Below, in pieces: positions 30,609 to 42,712 of a stretch of DNA of 64,000 bases. Each line of letters starts with the position of its first letter. Position 1 is the stretch's first letter. Both the position numbers and the translations under genes were made by a program. The notes beneath the pieces were generated by a model. The model worked only from the letters and a program-made list of their open reading frames with translations, was not told where the DNA came from and made no database searches. Source of the stretch: Rhizophagus irregularis (lineage: Eukaryota; Glomeromycota; Glomeromycetes; Glomerales; Glomeraceae); NCBI RefSeq assembly GCF_026210795.1, contig NC_089438.1, forward strand, positions 2,191,501-2,255,500, in the 5' to 3' direction.

Positions 30609-33600
30609 ATGGATACTACTTTTTTAAATTATTTTTGGCAATTAGCCTCATTAGATGTTGAAGAACGTCAAAATGCAGCCAAGGAGTTAATAATTCATTT
30701 ACATAAATCATATCAACAATTCTCAAAGTTCGAAAAAGTATCTGATTTTAAGGATATCAGAGATTTTTCGGGGTGATTATTCAGTTGATAAATTTTTAGC
30801 GGTCAAAGTAAAAATTTTTTTGGTATTATTGTTCAAATAAATATTATTTATTAATTGGTAGAGCCATCGAGATAATTAAAAAAGTGGGTGGGCCTGATGT
30901 GGCTTATGCTATGCTTCGATTGACGAAGGGAATTACTAGTCCTCGAGCAGGCGCTCGACATGGTTTCGCGCTGGCATTAACGGAGGTAGATAAGGCTACG
31001 CGTGATAATTTCGTAAATAATTGGTTATTCATTAATATTAATAAATTGATGAACTCATCACTACAGCTTCTTGCTAGTTTTGAGTTCTTTACATTTAAGA
31101 TGATTCTTCCGTTAATTGACAAAAACTGTCCGATGACTTCTTCCAAAGATAAAGTATGAACTTTTTAAACCATTATATATGGTAATTCTTAATATTAATT
31201 TTTTTTTTAATCAAAGGAAGGATCTGATAAAATTTTTGGACGCGTTTTAAGTTTTGTATCGGTTATGAGATCTGGTATTCTTTGGCGTGAAACTTCATCT
31301 GATGAAGATTATCGTGAAGTGATCAATGGTTTATTGGCTTGTGCAAATTGTAAACCATACGTTAGAGAAACATGCTATCAAGTTATTGTTTCAAGCATAC
31401 CATCAGTAAGAAATATCTTCTTTATTCATATTCAAGGATTGGAAAAAGAACGAACATTTATTAAGTTATTACGTATTTAGTTGAAAAAAACTTCATTCGA
31501 CGAAAAGGCTATTTCTCACCTTATAACGGTTATGAAAGAACGTAGTGATAAAAGTGGTGGTATTAATAACCCTGACGATGTTAATTTGGCTATAGTTATT
31601 GAAGCACAATACCCGGTATGAATGATGAACTTAACTGCCGTAAATATCTTTTTTGATTGACTTGTAATGATTGACCATTTGAAGTGTCATCTATACAAGC
31701 GTAAATAGATATAATTTTTTTTCTCTGCCATATTCATATTGTGTTTCTTCTGATAGGACATAATACAAAGCAGCCAGTGGAAACAAGTTATGGTTCATAA
31801 TGTTGGTGTTGATTCACGTACGGCGAAATGGCATAAGCCACATATACTCCATCCCAAAAACTTAGAAAAGTTGACAGAAGCCATTCAAGTATTTTACAAA
31901 AGATATATTATTTGTATTTATTTCTGTCGCCTATATTTTAATTAATTATTTGATAAAATTAGGCAAAGTCCAGCAAATCTGCGACCGAAATTCAACAGAA
32001 CCAAGAGAATCGGATTCATTCTGTGTGGGATACAATTCTCTGTTGGATTATTTCTCCTTCTAATGATAAACCTGGAAATCAAACAGTTACCTTTGAGCAA
32101 TTTTGGAAGGTGGTTGTGGATGGTAAGAAATTTTCTATACCAAATTTTTAAAATAATGACTATTTTTGATTTATTCACATAATTGTCTTTTGGATAATAT
32201 TATAGAATGTCTTTTTGATAGCGATACTACGCATCAACGTAAATTCTGGGGATTTCAATTATTTGAGAAAGCCCTTAAATTATGTCCTGAAAAGAATACC
32301 TCCTCGTTATTTACACCTAACTTTATGAGGACCTTGATAAATAACTCTTATGAGAAAAACCGTTATTTGCATGAAGCTGCAATACGTTCGGTAAATTGAA
32401 TTGAGTACATATTTATATATTTTTATCATGATTGATTAATTATTTTATTATTTAATGTTTAACAGCTGAAGGTTATTGAACAAGTCAGTGACGAAAATCA
32501 TCAGAAAGCCTTGGTTATAGTTAAACAATTTTTGGGTCAATATTATGATCAAGACTTTGATAAAACTAGTGCTAATATAGTCAAGAGAATACTTAGTGTT
32601 GTCAACAATCAAACAATTGAGGAGTGTATTCTATACCTGAAAAGTATTTTTATACAGCCTAGTGAAAATTTATCGGGGTAATTAAAATTTTTGTAACATT
32701 AATTCGTTTGTTTATTTAATACGACTGATTTCGTTTATTTATAGTGATAGTGATACGACAGAACAACAGCGACAATGGATCATAAATTATTTATATTCAC
32801 TTCTAAAAGATTCTCGAATCAATCGCCAAGAAGGCTGGTTGTGTTTGGTTTTAGAATTATTTCTTATTTATGGATTTTATATAGCAAAAGATACATTTAT
32901 AAATGATAAACCGAAAAATAATAAGGTATGAATTCACATATAACAAATTATCATGTTTAGGAAATTCATGTTCATTTTTTTTTTAGGTTGAAATTAGCTC
33001 TCAAAATAAAAAATTAAAAAAACGTGATTCGAAAAGGGTAAGGTTTGAAGATCAACAAAACGCCGAGAATAACTCAAACACGGATAATTCCCAAGAAAAA
33101 ATCACAGAAAATATATTACCTAAAGCAATAATTAGTGAAAATACTCAAGAATGTTGTCGGGCAAGGTTCTTTCATGCTCTTGGTGAATTGAGCACTTTCC
33201 GCTCTTTACAAAGTGGTGAGTGGTGTTTATTAATAAGTTAATTTTGTTATGCGTTTATTAATAAATTTATTTAGATAAAACGGAAAAACCTGTACGTACT
33301 CGTGGTGGTTTTATGAGCGATGATCAATCGTGGGCTTTCTACGCTGTAACTTTGATGAATAAATTTGAGAATGACAGTCAACTTGAGCCTTTAATTGTTT
33401 TAAGTGAAGAAGCACTACGCCTAAAGAAAGCAGCAGTTGAATTGCTACAAAAAATTACAAAAAAGGTAAAATTTATTTGTATTATTAAGATAATTACATT
33501 GGTTCTAATAAACTTATCAAATTTTTAGTTAGAAGGATCAAAGAACGAAGGATCTCAAAAATCTAACCTTTACATCCAACTGGAAGGTTTTCATTGGTTA

Positions 33601-35497
33601 TTTTCTTATGCTATTCTCACATTATATATAGAACCGGAAGAAGCAATGAATGCATTGGAGGTTATAATATTAAATTAATTGATCAGGGTTTAGCGTTATT
33701 TAAGGTTATAATTCTAATTTGTTTTCCTATGCTTGTATTATAGGATTTGCAAGTATGTTTTAACAAAATGTTTGTACAATCGAAAAGATCACTTAAGAAG
33801 AAAAAGACTGAAAAGACTGAAGAAAACGCCGAAGAAAATCATGATCCTATTGACGTAATTGTAGATGTTTTGCTTAGTTTTCTTGCAAAACCGTCTGCAT
33901 TTTTACACAACATGACAGAACAAGCTTTCAAAGTTTTTTGCGGCGGCATTACGAAATCTTCTTTGGATTTAATGTTGGATGTATGTATTTATTAAAATGA
34001 AGATTTTCTATAAGCAATATTTATTAAAATATATCGTTTTCGCACATATAGCTTATAAGTAAAAAAGGGAATGTTGAAGAATTAGTAGATGAGATGGATA
34101 TAGATGAGGAAAATAATGATGATTCTTCTGACGAATCCATTGAGCACGATTCAGATAATGAAGAAACTGATAATGAGAAAAGAGAAGTAAAGGATCAATC
34201 TGTGATAGAAATTGGCCAACAGGATAAACAGCATGAAAATGAAGATAGTGATGAGGATCAAAGTAACCAAGATAAAATTATGGAGGAATTTGATTCTAAA
34301 TTATCCGAGTTTTTCAAACAAAAGAAATTCGAGAAGAAAAAAAGGAAAGGTAATTATATTTCATCAATTTTAGATTCGATGTTTTTTTTAGCTAACTATT
34401 TTTACATCATAGATGCTAAATACCAAAGAATTCATTATAAACACAAAGTCATTGGATTGTTGAAAATTTTTGTTAAGGAACAACCACATAATCCACTTAT
34501 TTTTGAGTTAATCGTTCCTTTGCTTGAGATATCAAAGAATGCAAAAACTGATGAAATTTCCAAGAGCGCATTTGATCTAAGTACTAAAATTATTGTAATA
34601 AAGGATGGTCCCACCGAATTCGATGAAAATAAAGTGCTTACTTTATTAGAAAAAGTTCAGGATATGGCTCGTAAATCAAGCTTTGGTGACATGATGAAAT
34701 TGTGTTGGAATTCTAGTGCGTTCCTGCTTAAATCTATGGTTCGACGTTATAAATATGAGAACATTCCAGGGGAGGTCATGAATCAACAACATATTAAAAA
34801 GGCCATTGCTATTTATGAATCAACATACAAGAGCTGGTGTGTTAAATCGAATTCTTTGAATATAAAGTGTTTTTCACAGTTGCCTAATCATATTCCTCAA
34901 ATACCATGGCATTTATCTGAAATATTCCTTGGATGTGCTGATCCAAAGATAGCAAAGAATCCCAACAAGGTTATGAATGCTTATGATGTGTCATATTCTA
35001 TTTTAAATATTGCGCTACCAAAGAAAAGTCGGGTAAATATGAATTATTTTTATTCAGATTGAAATTTCGGTATTTATTGACATGTATCTTGTTTATAGGA
35101 ATCCGAAAGTGTTGACAGCACAATATCTAAATTAGTGCCAAAAATAAGGGAAGCTTTAAACAATACTCTTCAATTTGTTGCTGGAGACTTAAAATGTGGC
35201 GACCAAACCTTTGATTCTCAAACATTAAAATCGATTCTGAAATTCGCTAGTTTTGCAATTAAAAGGACTAGTGTTAAAATACCGATAGAAGAGGTAATGT
35301 TTTGTAAATTATTATTATTATTATTATAAGTAAAATCAATTTATTAATTAAATTTGACCCCGATTTTAATATAGCGTAAGAAATTATGGAATGCAAAAAA
35401 TTTTTTACTTCTACTTGAGAAGATTAAAGAACTACCAAGATTTAAATCTTCTCAGGCCATTAATGGTTTAGTGAAGGAAATTACACGTAATTTTTAA
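30609..35497 (+). CDS. POL5: Pol5/MYBBP1A-family nucleolar protein
   Basis: Seventeen exons: 30609-30772, 30862-31153, 31217-31405, 31481-31615, 31757-31888, 31963-32122, 32206-32390, 32466-32677, 32745-32925, 32987-33215, 33275-33465, 33529-33660, 33744-33980, 34052-34349, 34413-35032, 35099-35293 and 35375-35497. They keep phase and give 1,224 residues (yeast Pol5 1,022; human MYBBP1A 1,328). The family is an all-helical HEAT-like nucleolar factor needed for rRNA synthesis and ribosome assembly, despite the name DNA polymerase V/phi. Diagnostic is VAYAMLRLTKGITSPRAGARHGFALALTEV in the N-terminus (exon 2). A basic patch with KKLKKRDSKR precedes the middle, and an acidic Asp/Glu-rich linker (about residues 826-895) separates the C-terminal domain, as in the family. 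Intron 14 has no stop and is a multiple of three. Confidence 0.93.
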
Positions 35498-35768
35498 TAG
35501 TTATGAAATTGGGATATGGTTTTTTTCTTCGAAATAACTTAGCAAAAAATTATACAAATGTTTTGTATTAGTTGTATCGTATTATTACGGAGCCTTTTTT
35601 TTTAAAAAAAAAAATTTTTATCGTCTAGAAAATGATATTCACACCGAAAAAAATGTTTTGCTTTGTTTCTGTTTTATGGTATATAACACTTAATAAACAA
35701 AAAACAACCAGATAATTCATTTCAACAAAAAGAGCGTTGTATTTAATAGAATTAAAATAATCAATCAA
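35498..35768. other. convergent 3' intergenic region
   Basis: The 271 bp between the stop codons of POL5 (+) and NDUFA13 (-) are AT-rich with AATAAA-like signals and a T8A10 run near 35590. Both 3' UTRs and poly(A) sites must lie here. Confidence 0.5.
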
Positions 35769-36232
35769 TTATTTTTCCGGCAAAATAAATACAGATGGGG
35801 GTACATAACGCTTCGAATTATATACACTTTCGCCCACTTTCCAATCTGGAACATCTTTCATAATTTCAGCTTCACGCTTTAAAGAAGCTTGAGAGCGACG
35901 ATATGTATCACGATCAAATTCTGCTTGCAACATAGGAATAAGATGTATACGCGACCAACTTTTTTCACGTTTTAATTCACTAATAAAAACATATTAAATA
36001 AAAAAATTTAGAAAATAAGGAATTATAGGATTATTAAATATAATTAATTAATAACTTACCGGGACTCTAAAATCGTCTGTGTCATCCAATAGAAACCCAA
36101 TGCAGATATGGCCGTTATACTTGTAAAAAGGACTAATCCAGAAGGACCCCTTCTTGGTATATTGCGCTTATATTGAACAGCTGGGAAACCACCGGGCCTC
36201 GGTAAGTCTTGTGTTCGCGGCGTAGACGTCAT
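35769..36232 (-). CDS. NDUFA13: complex I subunit NDUFA13 (GRIM-19)
   Basis: Two minus-strand exons (36060-36232 and 35769-35979, intron 80 bp) give 127 residues, a normal length for this accessory subunit of mitochondrial NADH:ubiquinone oxidoreductase. Family marks are LPRPGGFPAVQYKRNIPRRG at the N-terminus, a single membrane helix (LVLFTSITAISALGFYW, about residues 33-49), SRIHLIPMLQAEFDR and the invariant MKDVPDWKVGESVY near the end. It sits in the inner membrane at the junction of the membrane and peripheral arms. The start at 36232 is preferred over an upstream in-frame ATG at 36283, since the family begins close to this Pro/Gly motif. A GC-rich MITE sits 136 bp upstream. Confidence 0.95.
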
Positions 36233-36367
36233 TAAATTTATTATAACGGTAAAAAAAGACCACCAGTGACAAAAAAAAATCAAAATTGCTAAAACTAAAA
36301 ACTCGGAGCCTTAGATCGCTTGGCTGATGCAGATGTAATAAGGTGAATGTTACACGAACTCGAATTA

Positions 36368-36562
36368 GCACCCCGGTTTTGTGGGCGCGGTTTTTGTGTC
36401 ACAGGGGTGACAAATAAATTTTTGACACTAAAAAAAAATTAAGTCCCTCAGATACTTAATGTTTTTGAACTCGTGGCTGCACGTGATCAGGTGACACTTA
36501 AATGTCACTTGTTCCTTATATGGCGAAGATCGACACAAACCGCGCCCACAAAACTTGCGTGC
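36368..36562. mobile_element. 195-bp GC-rich MITE, 9-bp TSD
   Basis: The TSD CTCGAATTA flanks both ends (36359-36367, 36563-36571). The terminal inverted repeats share GTTTTGTGGGCGCGGTTT; the left end starts GCACCCCG, and the complement of the right end GCACGCAA. A 9-bp duplication suggests Mutator-type mobilisation. The interior has a TGTCACTTGTTCC / GGTGACACTTAAATGTCAC inverted motif and a CACGTGATCAGGTG site. The GC-rich ends stand out sharply from the local AT-rich DNA. Confidence 0.85.
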
Positions 36563-36571
36563 CTCGAATTA

Positions 36572-37355
36572 TACGAATGACGTCTATAAAATTCTATATT
36601 TAAACCGAATTTTAGATAACGTGATAATTACTCATTGAAGGAGCGTCCAAATAGACCGTTCTTATCCTAGACCGCAACTGTATTGATCACGTGACGATTA
36701 CTCTGGAAAAACTTATTTATATAGGGGGTTTAGGATAAAGAACCTGGACCCCCGGTTCAGGATAAATTTGTCCCTCATGAAGTAATTAGTGATAAAATGT
36801 GACATTCAAAGTCCGATCAGAGAACGAGGCTTGTGGAATGCTTTTTTTTTCGTTTATAGGATAGTTACATTACCGTTCATAATTTATCAATAAGTAGTGA
36901 ATTATTTAAGTATTGCTCTTCTTGAAAAATACAATTTAAATATCTAAAAGAGATGAAAGAAAATTATTTTTTTTAAAAAAAACAAAAAAACTTACATATA
37001 CAAATTTTTTAATTCATTATACTTACTATCTGGAATACTTAGAACTATAATATTTATATATACTTGATAATTATTACCTTCTTGTTCTTCTGTATAAAAT
37101 TAAAAAATTTGTTTAATAATCAATAAAATCATAGAATTAATGATAATGATAAATATTATTTTATATATCTTACTTTCTATGGCATTTTTCTTTCAGGTAA
37201 ATCTTCTAAATTATAAATTTTGCTATGATCAATTTCAATTGATGGACTTATGGTACTAGAATCTATGTTGTAAGTGATATATTCATTATCTTGATAGAAT
37301 GATTTGCTAAGCTCTTTTTCCAGAATGTACGAATCTTTGGTCTCATGCCGTTAAT
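36572..37355. other. non-coding DNA
   Basis: No gene is found. A GGACCCCCGGTTCAGGATAA / GGGGGTTTAGGATAAAG stretch near 36720-36770 and CACGTGAC (36689) are the only GC-richer motifs. The rest is AT-rich. Confidence 0.45.
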
Positions 37356-37359
37356 GATA

Positions 37360-38070
37360 TTTATTCATAATTATGTTTGAAATTAACACATGGTGGTTGC
37401 TCAGATGAAATTTCCACATAAGCACCGCGACGCAATAAATATCATATGCATAAGAATATTTATTCTTAGAAATAACTTCGGGTGCAAAAAAGAGAGATTT
37501 CCATATATACATTTTAGAGGTTTATCAGCAGGTCCACAAAAACCAAGATCACTGATATACCAATCATTTTTTTCTTTGAATATAATATATTTCCAGAGTG
37601 CAAGTCTCTATGGACGGAACTTTCCTCATGGTCCCATTCTTTATAATGTCCATCAATCCAATCCGCGGAATAAATCTTAGAGAGACCACCTTGGATCAAA
37701 TATTTAAAATTTTGTAAATTTTCGTATGGGATCCATTCAATAATCATGTATGGAATAAGTGATTCTTTGACAGTTCTGTATTAACACATCAATAGTATCA
37801 TTTCCTGATGTTCAATTTGAAAATTTTGATTCCAAATACTCTCGAACACAAAATTCACAATATAAGGTTGCAAACATTCTTTTGACAATTTCTTCTTATT
37901 CCGTCATTTCTACTACTTTAAAATAGTCATAATCACCATCAAATCTTTTTATTACTCTGTTTTTTCATCTTTTGTAAGTGATTCATCGTCAAGAATGAAT
38001 ATCATCATAAATAATTAATGAGTATGCTCTATTATATGTTGAATTAACGACTTCTTTACGAATATTGAAC
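37360..38070 (-). pseudogene. TKL-like protein kinase, decayed
   Basis: A minus-strand relic of the large glomeromycete kinase family. Blocks in order: VNSTYNRAYSLIIYDDIH (38050-38000), a Cys-rich ATLYCEFCVREYLESKF (about 37870-37820), the linker and kinase start EWIPYENLQNFKYLIQGGLSKIY (Gly-rich loop, 37740-37670), then directly the catalytic loop VHRDLHSGNILYSKK (about 37615-37570) and GNLSF.APEVISKNKYSYAYDIY (37500-37420). Helix C and the central strands, including the ATP-binding Lys, are missing between the Gly loop and HRD, so about 80 codons are deleted. Stops and frameshifts also occur. Confidence 0.8.
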
Positions 38071-41000
38071 ATAATTTACACCTTTCAAGAATAATATATA
38101 TATGTTTCCGAAAGAAAAGATAAACCCAATGAGAAAAAAAAGAATGTTGAATTTATTGAATTAACCAATTTGGTAAGAGATTTTCATCACACAGAGATTA
38201 GTATAATCCGACCGCTAAAAGTAATAATCTGCACCAAAACAATATTGGGGTTTTCCCATCCAATAAACGGGTAGCCAGAAAATAGATATAATCTTGATAT
38301 TGTTCTTTACAATTTGAAAAAAAATCCCTACAATGCAAGTACTAAATAGCTCAGCTAAAGATTCTGTTATTTCAAAAATTATTCGTTACCAAACCGAATG
38401 TAAAAAGTCTTTTGGAGGATTTTTATCTGAAAATATCACTTTAACATTAGACTGTTAATCCAATTATTTATTTCTTTTTCTTTTCTCTGTTTGGTCTAAC
38501 AACGTTTCAAGTAAACAAGTAAATAAAAATAAAATTTAATGTGAATCAACACTCTTTGTACGTCCTATGCATGTCGATCACTAACACTATGCAAGATTGG
38601 CCAGATCTAAACCTCATTATCAAGAAGAGGAACAATTTAAATCATAATTTCTGCCAGTTAATAAAATACGATGATGCAGCATAATGATAAAGATGATGGT
38701 AAAGTTAAATATATCGGGATAAGATAAAATAAATTAGTACTATCAGAAGTTGCAATTATTATGAAAAATATCTAGTAAAAAAAAGGTTAAAAATCAAATA
38801 AAATACATTATTAACAAAACAATAAAGAAATTTTTCTCTGGATTGAAAAGTTGCTACAATAAGTAAATTTATTTAAGGAATCTAAAGACTTCATACGAAG
38901 AAATAACTAAAAAAATGTGGCTGAATTTTGTTATAATGAAATCCTTGTAGAACAATATTTTACAAAGAATGAATTATAATTTAGGAGGTATGGAGATAAC
39001 TTCTGATTTAAATCTGATTTCTCTGATTCGAATTAAAATCTGAATCGTGATATAAGAAGTGAGCAAAAGGTTTGTTTAACATATGTATTGTAAGACATAT
39101 GGGAATAAGATAAAAAGTTTTTTATTGGTTGAAATATAGGAATTTATACTTTTTTTTGTTATTGAAAGGACCATAAAATATTGAGTTTGATAGGTTAGGG
39201 GCCCAGTGTTGGGTTTGGACGGATTTTTAGGATTTGACAAAGTTTGGACAAACTTCTCAACACTGGTTAGGAGTATACAGTACATTTTTTGATATGTTTA
39301 TAGAGTACGAACATATACTGTAAATCCATGTATCCATGGTCTTATGAATATTGTCGTTTGTGACTTTGTGTGAGCGTGTATTGTTCCTTTTCATGAAGTA
39401 TATATTGCCATCTATTGGTTGACATACGTAAGTTGTTGGTGACAAGGGCGTTCTGAAAAAAAAGATTTGTTTTTTATATTAATACAGGTGATTTCGTCCA
39501 ATGATAAACTATTCAAGAATGTTCGCTGAACAAAATGGTTCAACACCAGTGTTAACTGTATTTCATGTTGAAATATCGGCTTTTATTGAATATACTCACT
39601 ATTAACAGTATTGAGTTTTCTATGGTTGTTATTATTCTCTGAAATCACAAAAATCTTCAGGCATGATAAATAAAAAATTTTTGCTAAACTAATAATAATA
39701 GTTATTAAGGTTTGAAAACACAAGAATTCGATTGATAGCCAAATAAGGTTAGATTAAAGGTTAAGAAAATTAATATTAAATTGTGCTATAAAAAAAAATG
39801 AAAGGACTACAGGAAACTAGACTACTTAACCGAACTTACATTAACCTCTTTTATTTTTGGTAAACAGTCATAAAAATGATCATAGTGCAATGTGCACTTT
39901 TGTGCACCTTGATAATATGTGTATGATTAAATTCTTATATATATAGTTACTGTACTATGTATGAGGTTTCTCCAAAGAATAACTCATAGCCTAAAATATT
40001 CCAACAGAACGAATACAACACAATACTTTGTTTTTATTGTATGTACAAAGTACTCAAGCATAGTAACATCCTTAAATTATCACATCATTATAAAGAAATG
40101 GTACAAAATTGACAAAATTCTCTATTAGTAAAGTACCCGCAGTCATACCCATATTCTCCAATTCTAGAATCCATCCTAACGAAGTTATTGATACCCACGA
40201 AATTACTAGACAAATCTCCATATATTATATATGTAAATTCCCGCATTTAAAATATATTAATATTAATTCAATAACTAACGCCTATGATGATATAATAAAA
40301 AAGTTCACTCACTATTGAATTGGAGTACGTAATAGTCTTATTATAATTTTTGCTACTCCTTGTTACCAGACGCATATGTTCAATATAAAGGAATGGTGAG
40401 GCTTCGAGTTATTTATTGTTAGACAGGCACTTAGTGACCATGGAAAAGTCGCTGTTGGTAGTGCTTGTGCTATATTGCAGAGAGTTGGTGTATTAGAAGT
40501 GAAAGGGTTTGAGGGATTAGTGGTGAACGGAAGTTATTCATTATAAACTTATCATAAAGGAAAATATTATGGATAATATTAAACCTGTCAGTGGAATGTA
40601 CGTATATTATTATAAAATAAATATATATGACTTGTGTGTATTTATCAAAACTGAAATATACATTTGCTAAGTTATATAACTATCGTAATTTTTTACAAAA
40701 TTCTCTATATATTAAAAGGATAAAGGTGTGTGCATACATATATTTGATTTCCTCAAAGGTGGATTAAGTCACTTTTCATATATATTTTACATAGTATTAG
40801 TAATCCGCTAAGATAAAATAAACGGGTGTCGGCCAATCACTTTACAGAATAATAATCACGTGATATTATCAGTCTGAATATACTAGATGAAATTAATTGG
40901 ATAGCAGGAAACCGGACATATTTCTCAGCAACCGTTTATTATGGATAATGAGTATATTTATTTAAAAAGTTGCTTCTATTTATTAGATAAATAAAGAAAT

Positions 41001-42005
41001 GGAACCCAGTAAAGAATCGATTACGTAATTAAATTATATTTTATATAACAATAATTACATAATAATTATATATAATTATTCCTTGATATTCTCACGGGTG
41101 AAATAAAAAGTCCTATCATTATTAGTCAAAATAAGAATATTAAAGGGCTTTATGGTACGGATACCGCCACTCCGTCAGTTGCGCCGTGAAAATCATTGAT
41201 ATCCACAGTTCCTCGTGAAATCACTAATAATTGGGTTATAAAAAAAAACCAAGTTTTTGTTAATAAAATAGTTGTTAAAATAACGAAGGAATTAAAGCTC
41301 GATTTGTGTTACAAGAATTAACATATTTTCGTAAGATACGTACTATAATAATGTAATAATTTCCTCTCTATGTTCTCAGTTTGTTTAGTAATCTGTTATA
41401 AAGAATTGACATGTGATATACCAATTAAGGGTCGCAGAATGTTCATATGAAAATTGAGACATAGAATTCTCAGTATAATAATTGCTGATCATTTTCTATG
41501 AATTTTATTATTGTTTCTTAGAATAGTAGAGATTTGTTACAATAATATTAATTGTTTGCCCGGTCATCATGACAAATTTTTATTTATACAAAAAGTTCAA
41601 TTGTTTTATTTTTATTGTTTTAGATAAAAAAATTCCTTATGCAATAATACTAGAAATCATATATTCTCATAATAATAAATCCATTCTTATTTATTCTTAT
41701 TGATAATTTTTATAGAATAACATTAATTTATATGTACAAAATTTATATGGGCCAAACTCATTCCAAATTTTGTTTAGGTCCATACAATTACCCCCAAAAT
41801 CCTTATCCCTAACAAAAAAAAAATCATTATATAAATGCTATGGTTGTAGCGGCCGTGCCGTTATGAACGTTATGAAATCTTAACGTTATTTATATGTTTA
41901 TAAATTTGTATCTCATTCATAATTTGAATTCAGGATCAAATTTTACATTATATGCATCATTATGAGTTTAATAATTGTATAAGTTTATATATAAATTCAT
42001 TCTAA
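38071..42005. other. mostly non-coding, AT-rich region
   Basis: No intact gene. Two weak coding-like stretches on the plus strand: 38332-38456 (SAKDSVISKIIRYQTECKKS...) and 40396-40546 (VRQALSDHGKVAVGSACAIL, then LQRVGVLEVKGFEGL, stop). Neither is recognised. A GC-richer motif AGTGTTGGGTTTGGACGG / TTGAGAAGTTTG... near 39210-39265 looks like a transposon end, with CCAACACTGG in both orientations. Short A/T runs dominate the rest. Confidence 0.4.
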
Positions 42006-42009
42006 GCAA

Positions 42010-42470
42010 ACCTTGTTAACCCCCGTCTCCGTCCCATTCAAATTTCTAAGAAAAACATATTTATCTTTAACTTCTATTGCTAAAGCTTTATCAGTAAATA
42101 CTGTCATAGATGAAATGATGTCCGGCTTGAGACATTTACCGTAATTGGTTTGCAATATAGGTGACCTCCCCATTCTCCTCTTCGCTAATTTTTAAAGCTT
42201 CATTCATAAGTGCTAAAAATTATTACATAAGTTTTGTTTTGATCAATTTCCTTTTTAGGTCCCTAACTGCCATATTTAGCATTGTCACTTTTCATTACCT
42301 TTTCTATTTTAATACGATCGGCAATCAACAAACCTTTTAGTGTTTCAACAAACCTATAATAGACTGTATAATAGGTGTTCGGTTTGCTAAAAAAATTCAG
42401 ATCATTTCTAAAATAGTTAAACTGTTTTCTTTTTTCCTGATTAAGCATCTTCTGAATCCAAATTCAGATG
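42010..42470 (-). pseudogene. unrecognised decayed coding remnant
   Basis: Minus-strand frames with coherent composition but frame changes: QKMLNQEKRKQFNYFRNDLN ... KIEKVMKSDNAKYGS (42448-42263), LMNEALKISEEENGEVTYIA (about 42215-42150) and RNLNGTETGVNKVC (about 42050-42010). It lies upstream of FKS on the opposite strand. No family can be named. Confidence 0.3.
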
Positions 42471-42712
42471 GGTTCTAAAACTTGTACCTAAATGTTCTGA
42501 AATAAACAAATAATCACCTTGTTTCTTGCCATTTTATTCAATATATCCTCACATCCCATCATGATTTTTCAAATAATTTGATTGGCTATGTTTCCATTGG
42601 CTTAGCCAATCGTATTGCTCGCGAAGAAACTTCTTACATTTATTAGAATTCTGTTCATTTTGTTTCCTTGGATGAAAATAAATGAATAGATTATAAAATT
42701 TATTCTTGAAAT

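Noticed and set aside
34094-35062. 322-codon ORF as an independent acidic protein
   Set aside because: It is two POL5 exons read through a stop-free intron.
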